Assembly: GCF_003474385.1 (NCBI RefSeq)
Contig: NZ_QUCY01000006.1
Coordinates: forward strand, 1-64,000
DNA length: 64,000 nt
Direction: 5' to 3'
DNA from: Senegalimassilia sp003474385
GTDB taxonomy: Bacteria > Actinomycetota > Coriobacteriia > Coriobacteriales > Eggerthellaceae
A program made the position numbers and the translations under genes. Each line of letters begins with the position of its first letter. The first letter of the stretch is position 1. Positions 1 through 7,343 of the stretch are shown here, piece after piece. The notes beneath the pieces were generated by a model. The model did not search any database. It saw only the letters and a list, made by a program, of their open reading frames with translations, and had not been told where the DNA came from.

Positions 1-17
1 GCTTGGCGCAAGATTGA

Positions 18-46
18 ATAATACGCGCGCCCCCGGGCCGTGTCCA
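18..46 (-). promoter_or_regulatory. sigma70-type promoter reading leftward out of the window
   Basis: On the minus strand a -35 hexamer TGGACA (41-46) and a -10 hexamer TATTAT (18-23) are separated by exactly 17 bp. Transcription would start near position 11 and leave the window, so the driven gene is not visible. The GC-rich spacer and near-consensus boxes suggest a strong promoter. No start codon with a ribosome site is visible before the edge. Confidence 0.6.
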
Positions 47-407
47 GAACTATTTTGTCTTCGGCGCTATCTTCACATTCTGCACACATATGGGGTTTGG
101 AGGGGGCTCGAGGGCGCGTTGCGGTCCCCTTGCAGCCTGGAGGGGTTCGAGCGCTTTGCGCCTTTCCGTGTATATAGACGGGGCGCGCCCTGGGCGGGAT
201 GCGCCGCTCGGCATAGCGGCAATCGCAACTACCGAGGGCAGAGCGTTGGACGACGCGGGGCGGATCCAGGCGGGTGCCCCGTACATTCGCCAGGATAATG
301 AGGCGACACATCGTGGGCATCTCATCCCTGTACGCAAGCGGAGGGGGCCGATCTTCGACCCCCTCCGTTCGATTCGCTATATATAGTTACGGCTTCTAGC
401 TTTGCAG
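47..407. other. non-coding stretch between tyrS and the left-edge promoter
   Basis: I see no convincing gene here. Several short frames are open on both strands, but none has a ribosome site or recognisable protein. The stretch holds the inverted repeat described at 339-367 and is otherwise unassigned. An RNA gene was looked for and not recognised. Confidence 0.5.
339..367. terminator. inverted repeat 3' of tyrS, possible terminator
   Basis: CGGAGGGGG (339-347) pairs with CCCCCTCCG (359-367) around an 11-nt centre, about 40 bp beyond the tyrS stop. Neither side is followed by a clear T run, so it is a weak intrinsic terminator or an mRNA-end stabiliser. Confidence 0.45.
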
Positions 408-1619
408 CTAAGCCAGGCGCAAGAACTTCTTCTTGCCGACCTGGATCTGCGCGCCTTCAAGGCGGGCGGGCTCCAGGTTGTAGGACTTGGGCTCGAGCGC
501 CTCGCCGTTGAGCTTGACTCCGCCGCCGTCGATGAGGCGTCGTGCGTCGGAAACACTTTGCGCCGCACCGGCGTTCACCAGCAGCTTGGCGAAGTACACG
601 GTGCCGTCTTCGCCCGGGGTGAGGTCGGCCTGGAACGTGGGCGCGTCCTCCGGGAAACCGTGGTCCTTGAACTTCAGGTCGAAGTCGGCTTCCGCCTGCT
701 CGGCCGCAGCCTCATCATGATAGGCTGCGACGATGTTGCGGGCTAATGCGCGCTTGACCTTGTTGGGATGCAGCTTGTCCGCCTTCAGATCGGCCTCGAG
801 CTGATCGATTTCGGCGACGGGCAACGTGGATGCCAGGCGATAGTACTTGATCATGAGCTCATCGGGAATGGACATGACCTTGCCGAACATATCGTTGGCA
901 TCGTCGGTGAGGCCAACGTAATTGCCGTAGCTCTTCGACATCTTGCGCACGCCATCGGTGCCCTCGAGCAGCGGCATGGTGAGCGCGATCTGCGGCTCCA
1001 TGTCCATCTTCTCCATGAGGTCGCGGCCGGCCAGAAGGTTGAACAGCTGGTCGGTGCCGCCCATTTCGACGTCCGCCTTCACCATGACCGAGTCATATGC
1101 CTGCATGATGGGGTACAGGAACTCATGCATGGCGATGGGCGTTTGGGACTGGTACCGCTTCGTAAAGTCGTCGCGCTCGAGGATGCGGGCGACGGTGAAC
1201 TTGCTCATAAGGCCGAGGAGGTCTTTGAGATTCAGCGACAAAATCCAGTCGGCGTTGTAGACGATCCTCGTTTTCTCGGGGTCCAGGATCTTCATAGCCT
1301 GGGCGACGTAGGTTTCGGCGTTGGCCTGCACCTGCTCCTGAGAGAGCTGCGGGCGGGTGGTGTTCTTGCCCGACGGGTCGCCGATGAGCGCCGTGCCGTT
1401 GCCGATGATGAGCGTGACATTGTGACCCAGGTCCTGGAACTGACGCATTTTGCGTAGCGGAACCGCATGACCCAGATGCAGATCAGGGCTGGTGGGGTCG
1501 ACGCCAAGCTTGATGTTGAGCGGCTTGCCGCGCTTGAGCTTTTCGAGCAGGCCGCTTTCGGGCACGATTTGCGCAGCGCCCGATGCGATGATGTGCAGTT
1601 GTTCTTCTGCGGACAGCAT
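408..1619 (-). CDS. tyrS: tyrosine--tRNA ligase
   Basis: Class I aminoacyl-tRNA synthetase that charges tRNA-Tyr in the cytoplasm; 403 aa, normal for the family. The HIGH-type signature reads HLGH at residues 48-51, within a Rossmann fold that also holds the GDPSGK segment. The KMSKS loop (RKMSKSYGN) lies near residue 230. The last 60 or so residues form an S4 RNA-binding domain (LLVNAGAAQSVSDARRLIDGG). The ATG is preceded by AGAGGAAACC, a good ribosome site. It lies 48 bp downstream of the U32 family gene and may share its transcript. No T-box is seen in the short upstream gap. Confidence 0.97.
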   Translation of the reverse strand: MLSAEEQLHIIASGAAQIVPESGLLEKLKRGKPLNIKLGVDPTSPDLHLGHAVPLRKMRQFQDLGHNVTLIIGNGTALIGDPSGKNTTRPQLSQEQVQANAETYVAQAMKILDPEKTRIVYNADWILSLNLKDLLGLMSKFTVARILERDDFTKRYQSQTPIAMHEFLYPIMQAYDSVMVKADVEMGGTDQLFNLLAGRDLMEKMDMEPQIALTMPLLEGTDGVRKMSKSYGNYVGLTDDANDMFGKVMSIPDELMIKYYRLASTLPVAEIDQLEADLKADKLHPNKVKRALARNIVAAYHDEAAAEQAEADFDLKFKDHGFPEDAPTFQADLTPGEDGTVYFAKLLVNAGAAQSVSDARRLIDGGGVKLNGEALEPKSYNLEPARLEGAQIQVGKKKFLRLA

Positions 1620-1667
1620 GGTTTCCTCTTTCTAAACGCGTATCTTCGGGATTCTAGCACATGCGGC

Positions 1668-4184
1668 TTACTGCACGCCGCGGAACAGATGTCCGCTGGT
1701 GCAACCGGGCTCTTTCGGCAACGCCGTGCCCTGAGCATGTGCCACGTTGCGGGCGCGCACGACGCGCTGCACCGCCTGGGTGGTCTCCTGCACGTTCATG
1801 AGCGTGCTGTCCACCAGAAGCCAGGTGATGCCAGCCTGAACGATATCGGGGACGGCATGCGCCACATCAAGCTGCACGCTGTTGTAAAGATGGCTGCGGC
1901 CAAGCTGGTCGGACATCACCGGGAAGTCGTAACCCTTGCGATCCTTCAGGAAATGCGGGCTTTTGCGGCGCGCGCACGTTGCGCACTCCTGAGCGCAGGG
2001 GCCCTGGCTCATGAGCATGCAGTGCTCCGTGGTCATGAGCTCCTGACGTCCGATGACGGTAAGGCCGAGCTCGACGGGGCTTTCCTTCGCCAAATCGGAG
2101 ATTTGGGCCAGGTTGAGCTCGGGCGAGAGCCAGACCCGCTTCGCGCCAAGGCGCGCCGCGGTTTGCAGGGCAAGCGCATTGGTGACGGGCAGGTGCGGCC
2201 CCACCTCAACGCAGGCGCCCGCCTCGTGAGCGCGAACGAGCTGCCCGAGGCTTTCGGCCATGACGGCCTGATCGGCGTGAACGCTGCGCCAGGCGTCGAA
2301 GCCGCATGCATGTTCGCGCGTGAGCTCGCAGTCGTCGTGGTCGGCGACGGGCAGCACAACGGCGCATGCCTTCGGATAGCTTGCCTGTTCGGCGGTTTCC
2401 GAGAGCTGGCCGGCGATGGTGGCCTGGCCATGCGCCAGGTTGACCGCAGGAACGTACACCTCATCGGCGCCGGCGCGCTTTGCCGCCCGAGCGCAGGCCG
2501 GGTTGGTTGCCAGCACCGCGATATGGACGCCGCCGGCATGCGCCGGGAGCATTCGACTTCCCGCCTCCACGCGCGGCAGCGGGCGCTGGGACGCGCCCTC
2601 GAGCAACGCTTGCTCAAGTGAGTCGAGCGCCTCTGCGCGCACATGGTGCAGCTGCGAGAAGCCGATTCCCACGCCCTCATCCATGTCGACATCAAGGTTC
2701 ACCAGGGAAAACGGAGTCTGCCCCAACCTATCGATATGGGCACGGACATCATCTTCACTAACGGCCTTGGTGCGTGCGGGCTCGATTTGCTGCCCCTCGG
2801 CAGCCCCGATGGGCAGCTCACCCTCTGCAAACCGCTTGCGGGCGCCGCGCAGCGCGCGCGGGTCGGCGGAGTTGTCAGCCAGGCAAAACTCAATGCGAAG
2901 GGGCTGCCCGATGCGCAGACGCGCGCGACCCTGCACCTGGATACGCGGCAGGCGGTCATCATCGACGAACGCAGCCTCGGCGCTGCGCACGCGGAACACG
3001 CGATCGCCCTTCCCCACCGCGCGCTCGGGCGCAAGCAGCAGATTGCCGTTACGGTCGGTATCCACCTGGGAGACCGTATAGGCGAAATGGCCCTTATTCG
3101 TCCAAAACTCGAGCACGTCGCCCGCAACGATGGGGCGCTCACATGCCACGGCAGCTTTTCCGTTCTTCACAGACGCCACACGTCCGATGAACACGCCGCG
3201 GTTGTTCGGGCGGCCGTAGCTCATGATCTCGTTGCCGCGCTTGCCTTCCAGGTATGCGGTGGTAAAGCCCCGGGAGAACGCCTCGGCGAGCTGAGCATGC
3301 TCCTGCTCCGTGCCTCCAGGAGCGGTCCAATCCTGCAGGCCGCTTTCACGCGCGGCGTCGCGCGCCGCGAGAACACGGTCGAGTGCGGCGCGATAAGCGC
3401 TGGTCACGGCATAGACGTACTCAGGCGACTTCATGCGGCCTTCGATTTTGAGAGACGCAACGCCGGCGCGCACCAGATCGGGAAGCAGATCGATGCTGCA
3501 CAGATCCTGCGGGGACAGCAGGTGGTCGCCCGGTGCCGGGAGCGGCTTGCTCTTCGCCACATTATGCAATGCGTACGGCAGGCGGCACGCTTGCGCGCAC
3601 AGCCCGCGATTGGCCGAGCGCCCGCCGATGAGCGAGGACATGAAGCACTGGCCTGAATAGCACACGCACAACGCGCCGTGGGCGAACGTCTCGATTTCAA
3701 GGCCCAGCTGGTCGCCGACCTTCGCCAAATGCTCGATCTCGGGCAGAGACAGCTCGCGCGCGAGCGTCACGCGCGCTGCGCCGAGTTGAGCGGCGGCGCG
3801 CATACCCGCCTCATTGTGCGTATTCATTTGCGTGGAGATGTGCAAGCGTGCCTGCGGCAGCGTTCGCGAAAGCTCGGAGGCGATGCCGATATCCTGCACG
3901 ATGAACGCATCGGCGCCAGCGCGATAAGCCTGGCGCGCCGTTTCCATGGCGCTATCGACCTCGCCGGGCAGAATGGCCGTGTTCAGCGTAACGTACACGT
4001 TCACGCCGCGCAGGTGCGCGAAAGCGCAAGCGTCGGCGAACGTATCAATGGTGAAATTATCGGCGCCACGGCGCGCATTGAACGATTGAAGGCCCAGGTA
4101 AACCGCGTCGGCGCCACCGCGCACGGCGGCATGGAACGCCGCGATGCCGCCAGCCGGCGCCAAAAGCTCCACTTCTTGATCCAT
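1668..4184 (-). CDS. U32 peptidase-family protein (probable RNA hydroxylation/modification factor)
   Basis: Member of the U32 collagenase-like family; 838 aa from the start chosen here. It opens with the family N-terminus (LLAPAGG...ADAVYLG) and carries the U32 signature around residue 165-185 (ETFAHGALCVCYSGQCFMSS) followed by further cysteines (GLCAQACRLPY) that in studied homologues bind an Fe-S cluster. A C-terminal extension has its own cysteine cluster (ECATCARR). E. coli homologues TrhP and RlhA hydroxylate tRNA or 23S rRNA using prephenate, and are not proven proteases; the length with a C-terminal half resembles RlhA more. The frame is open further upstream, but the ATG at 4184 has GGGGG about 9 nt before it, and upstream codons would overlap the divergent promoter of the neighbouring penicillin-binding protein. 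Confidence 0.85.
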   Translation of the reverse strand: MDQEVELLAPAGGIAAFHAAVRGGADAVYLGLQSFNARRGADNFTIDTFADACAFAHLRGVNVYVTLNTAILPGEVDSAMETARQAYRAGADAFIVQDIGIASELSRTLPQARLHISTQMNTHNEAGMRAAAQLGAARVTLARELSLPEIEHLAKVGDQLGLEIETFAHGALCVCYSGQCFMSSLIGGRSANRGLCAQACRLPYALHNVAKSKPLPAPGDHLLSPQDLCSIDLLPDLVRAGVASLKIEGRMKSPEYVYAVTSAYRAALDRVLAARDAARESGLQDWTAPGGTEQEHAQLAEAFSRGFTTAYLEGKRGNEIMSYGRPNNRGVFIGRVASVKNGKAAVACERPIVAGDVLEFWTNKGHFAYTVSQVDTDRNGNLLLAPERAVGKGDRVFRVRSAEAAFVDDDRLPRIQVQGRARLRIGQPLRIEFCLADNSADPRALRGARKRFAEGELPIGAAEGQQIEPARTKAVSEDDVRAHIDRLGQTPFSLVNLDVDMDEGVGIGFSQLHHVRAEALDSLEQALLEGASQRPLPRVEAGSRMLPAHAGGVHIAVLATNPACARAAKRAGADEVYVPAVNLAHGQATIAGQLSETAEQASYPKACAVVLPVADHDDCELTREHACGFDAWRSVHADQAVMAESLGQLVRAHEAGACVEVGPHLPVTNALALQTAARLGAKRVWLSPELNLAQISDLAKESPVELGLTVIGRQELMTTEHCMLMSQGPCAQECATCARRKSPHFLKDRKGYDFPVMSDQLGRSHLYNSVQLDVAHAVPDIVQAGITWLLVDSTLMNVQETTQAVQRVVRARNVAHAQGTALPKEPGCTSGHLFRGVQ

Positions 4185-4287
4185 ATATCCAACCCCCATT
4201 GAGCAGAGAAAACAGCTGCAAGTTTCACGCGGCAGAAGCCGCCTTGTTAATTCCAGTTGCAACAGCATAAGAAAAAAGCCACGGTAG

Positions 4288-4293
4288 TATAAT
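4288..4293 (+). promoter_or_regulatory. -10 box giving a predicted leaderless transcript
   Basis: A perfect TATAAT ends only 6 nt before the ATG at 4300. Initiation about 7 nt downstream of the box would place the first base of the mRNA at or next to the start codon. No Shine-Dalgarno sequence is visible before this ATG. No good -35 box is seen at 17 bp. Confidence 0.55.
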
Positions 4294-4299
4294 CGAACA

Positions 4300-6528
4300 A
4301 TGAAACTCAGACGAAAACAGCGCGAAATGCGCACCCATGCCGCCGCCTGGCTTTTGCTGGTTACCATCGTATGCCTGTGCTTCACGGGCTACTGGGGCGT
4401 CAAGGGCGCCTTGCGGGTAATGGACGGCTGGTGCGACGACCTTCCGCCCATCGAAGACACCGATTTCACCAACCACGCACGGGAATCGGTCATGTACGCG
4501 GCCGACGGTTCCACGGTGTTGGCGGAATTCCAACTGGAAAAGCGCGACCCCGTTGAATCAGACCAAGTCAGCGACCTCGTGAAACAAGCCACGGTGGACA
4601 CCGAGGACGTACGCTTTTACCAGCATGGAGGGGTTGACCTTCCGGGCATTGCGCGCGCATTCGTCAACAACCTTGCAGGAGGCAGCCTGGAAGGCGCATC
4701 CACCATCACGCAGCAGCTTGTGCGCAACACGGTGCTCACGCAAGAGGCCAACGAGATATCGATCGAACGCAAGGTGCGCGAGGCGCAGCTGGCCATGGAT
4801 TTGGAGAAGCAGTACAGCAAAGACGAGCTGCTTATGATGTACTTGAACACCGTGAACTACGGCGATGGCTGCTACGGCATACAGGCAGCTGCACAAAACT
4901 ATTTCCAAACCGACGCTGTTGATTTGACCCTTACGCAAGCCGCCACCTTGGCCGGCATTCCGCAGTCGCCGACGTTCCTGAATCCGAAAACGTATCCCGA
5001 CGCAGCGCTGGAACGCCGCAACCTTGTCCTTGAGCGTATGTTATCCGCTGGCGATATCACCCAGGAACAGTGCGATGCCGCGCAAGCCGAGCCGTTGAAC
5101 CTCGATCCCGCTCCGGAGGTTCCGGAGGACGGCATTTGCGCATACCCATATTTCACCAGCTATGTGCGCAACCTTCTTATGGAGGAGGACAATCCCTTCG
5201 GATGCTCGTATGCCAACCTGTTCGAAGGCGGGCTGACCATCCGCACCACCTTGAACCCCTCCTTGCAAGACGACGCGGAAGCGGCATGCGATGCGCAGCG
5301 AGCCCGCATGAGCGGAGACCTCGACGCATCCCTGGTTGCCATCGACCCCGCAACAGGCTATGTCGAAGCCATGGTCGGCGGTGGCGACTACGATATCAGC
5401 CAGGTGAACATCGCCACGGGAACGGGCGGCGGAGGCCGTCAAGCGGGATCGACGTTCAAAGCGTTCACGCTTGCGGCAGCCATAGAAAAGGGGATCTCGC
5501 CTCAAACGCGCATCGACTGCTCCTCCCCTATGACCAAGGAGGTCGACGGCAAGGAACAGACGTTCGAGAACTTCGACAACATCGATTACGGGGTGCGCAC
5601 CATCCAGAGCGCCACCGCTGTTTCCGCGAATACGGGGTACTTGCGCCTTTCCGAGGAAATCGGGCAAGCCGCAACGACGGAGATGGCCGAACGACTGGGC
5701 GTCGAATCGCCGATGAACACGGTGTACACCACAACATTAGGCGTAGCCAGCGTGACTCCGCTCGATATGGCCAGCGCCTATGCAACGCTTGCAAGCGGCG
5801 GCACCAAGCGTGAGCCGGTTGTGATCACGGAAATCGAGGACAAGGACGGCAACATCATCTACAAGGCCGATGACACCTCGAAACGCGTGATAAGCGAAGA
5901 AGTTGCCGGCGCGACCACCAACGTGCTTCGACAGGTCTTCGAAGCGTCTGATGGTACGGCGCAAACCGCGAAGCTCGACAACGGCCAGCCCGTTGCGGGC
6001 AAAACGGGCACTTCGACCGATTTCGCCGACCATTGGCTAGTCGGGTACACCCCGTCGCTTTCGGTGGCAACCTGGATCGGCAATCCTGCCGGCAGCATAG
6101 CCACGGACACGCAGCTGAACTGCAACGCCTTGTGGAAGGATTTCATGGACCGCGCATGCACCGGCAAGGCGGTCGAGCAATTCCCCGAGACGAAGGCCCC
6201 TAGCTACAACAACGCCTTCAACGAGAAGCAGAAAGCAGCACTCGGCGCCGAGGAGGAAAAATCCTCCGACAAGCAGACGCCTACGGCAATAACCTCAGGT
6301 TCGCAGACCGCAACCTCATCGCAGGCCAGCGGCGCGGCAAACGCGAAAACGCCGCCGGACGCCACGGGCAAAACGCTTGAAGAGGCGAAAGGGCTGCTGA
6401 AAGACTGGAAGACCGGCTCGGTGACGGAATACTCGAGCACCGTACCGAAGGATAGTGTGATCAGGCAGTATATTGCCAGCGACGGCATGGTGGTGGTCGT
6501 GCTATCCACGGGGCCGAAAACCAACTAG
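4300..6528 (+). CDS. class A penicillin-binding protein with PASTA domain
   Basis: Bifunctional peptidoglycan synthase: glycosyltransferase plus DD-transpeptidase on the outer face of the membrane; 742 aa. A single N-terminal membrane anchor (about residues 14-34) precedes the GT51 domain, with catalytic E102 in TEDVRFYQHGG and the EGASTITQQLVRN motif. The transpeptidase has SxxK at S384 (STFK), SxN (SAN) and KTGT at K568. A Ser/Thr/Ala-rich linker leads to one C-terminal PASTA-like repeat (residues about 675-740), which in related proteins binds cell-wall material or beta-lactams. It is divergent from the U32 gene with 115 bp between them, and convergent with the lipoprotein gene. A second class A protein of the same architecture lies 0.8 kb away. 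Confidence 0.95.
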   Translation: MKLRRKQREMRTHAAAWLLLVTIVCLCFTGYWGVKGALRVMDGWCDDLPPIEDTDFTNHARESVMYAADGSTVLAEFQLEKRDPVESDQVSDLVKQATVDTEDVRFYQHGGVDLPGIARAFVNNLAGGSLEGASTITQQLVRNTVLTQEANEISIERKVREAQLAMDLEKQYSKDELLMMYLNTVNYGDGCYGIQAAAQNYFQTDAVDLTLTQAATLAGIPQSPTFLNPKTYPDAALERRNLVLERMLSAGDITQEQCDAAQAEPLNLDPAPEVPEDGICAYPYFTSYVRNLLMEEDNPFGCSYANLFEGGLTIRTTLNPSLQDDAEAACDAQRARMSGDLDASLVAIDPATGYVEAMVGGGDYDISQVNIATGTGGGGRQAGSTFKAFTLAAAIEKGISPQTRIDCSSPMTKEVDGKEQTFENFDNIDYGVRTIQSATAVSANTGYLRLSEEIGQAATTEMAERLGVESPMNTVYTTTLGVASVTPLDMASAYATLASGGTKREPVVITEIEDKDGNIIYKADDTSKRVISEEVAGATTNVLRQVFEASDGTAQTAKLDNGQPVAGKTGTSTDFADHWLVGYTPSLSVATWIGNPAGSIATDTQLNCNALWKDFMDRACTGKAVEQFPETKAPSYNNAFNEKQKAALGAEEEKSSDKQTPTAITSGSQTATSSQASGAANAKTPPDATGKTLEEAKGLLKDWKTGSVTEYSSTVPKDSVIRQYIASDGMVVVVLSTGPKTN

Positions 6529-6697
6529 CAAATCGAATCGCCGTTGGTTACGCGGCAAAGCCGGCGCCAGCTGCTTTCGACGAAACGCCGTCGCAGAGGC
6601 AGCTTGGCAAAGTCGACACAAGGCGATTAATCGAGGAGCTATCTAAGGCAGCTTGACGGAGAAGCGCTAGATACCGGAATGCCCAAAAGCCGCCAAA

Positions 6698-6742
6698 ACG
6701 AAGACGATCCCCGCGAAAGGGTATCGCAGGGATCGTCTTCGT
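6698..6742. terminator. bidirectional intrinsic terminator
   Basis: A perfect 14-bp stem (ACGAAGACGATCCC at 6698-6711 with its complement at 6729-6742) and a 17-nt loop. It is followed by TTTT on the plus strand and by TTTT on the minus strand. It sits between two convergent genes and should stop both. Confidence 0.88.
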
Positions 6743-6798
6743 TTTCATCTTACCGTCTCGGCATTAGACTCGATGACGGCTCCTTCTTTTAGAAAGCC

Positions 6799-7308
6799 TT
6801 ATTGCGGAAGATCAGCGGCGGTTTTGTCGCCTTCCTGCAGCTTTTCGAGGCCGCTGTTGTAAGCAGCCTGAATATCGGCAATGCGTTGGTCGTACGTAGA
6901 CCAATCGAACGGCTGCGCATCCGTTGCGCTGTCGATTTCCGTGTACAGCTCGATATAGGCGTTCAAAGCATTCTCCAGCTGCTCGCTGCCGTCGACATAA
7001 CACTGCTTCACGTCCTTGAGAGCATCGGGCGCCTCTTGGCTATCGAGCTCGTCGAGCGCTTTGAAGGCGTTGTCCGCCTGGGTGCGCATCGTGACCACAT
7101 CGCCACGGGACACGGCATCCGAAAAACCGTTTAGACGGGTTTGCAGCGTTTCCATGGTTTGATTGACCTGCGTCATATAGGCACGGTTGTCCGACTGCGC
7201 CTGCGAAGCCGCAGAGGTTTGCTGCTGGGGCATGCAGCCGCCTAACACGGCAACGCTCAACGCCGCAGCGCAAACCGTTGCCGTCAGTTTTATCATCGTA
7301 TGAGCCAT
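6799..7308 (-). CDS. small putative lipoprotein of unknown function
   Basis: 169 aa. The N-terminus is a lipoprotein signal peptide: a short positive stretch, a hydrophobic core and the lipobox LGGC at about residues 22-25, so the mature protein is probably anchored by an acylated cysteine outside the cell. The remainder is acidic, helical and without recognisable domain (segments such as TQVNQTMETLQTRLNGFSDAVSRGD). Its start is 35 bp past the stop of the penicillin-binding protein gene on the same strand, so it is likely co-transcribed with that gene. A role in cell-wall assembly is suggested only by this neighbourhood. The alternative start MIKL is four codons in. Confidence 0.8.
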   Translation of the reverse strand: MAHTMIKLTATVCAAALSVAVLGGCMPQQQTSAASQAQSDNRAYMTQVNQTMETLQTRLNGFSDAVSRGDVVTMRTQADNAFKALDELDSQEAPDALKDVKQCYVDGSEQLENALNAYIELYTEIDSATDAQPFDWSTYDQRIADIQAAYNSGLEKLQEGDKTAADLPQ

Positions 7309-7343
7309 TTCCGGTCCTGTTCTACCTGTTGCCGAACCATATC

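Noticed and set aside
14..386. Small overlapping open frames at the left edge
   Set aside because: No ribosome sites, Arg/Pro/Gly-rich translations on all frames and no similarity; likely chance openings in GC-rich DNA.
4185..4385. Extended N-terminus of the U32 protein (67 extra residues)
   Set aside because: It would overlap the divergent PBP promoter and coding start, and family similarity begins at the ATG at 4184.
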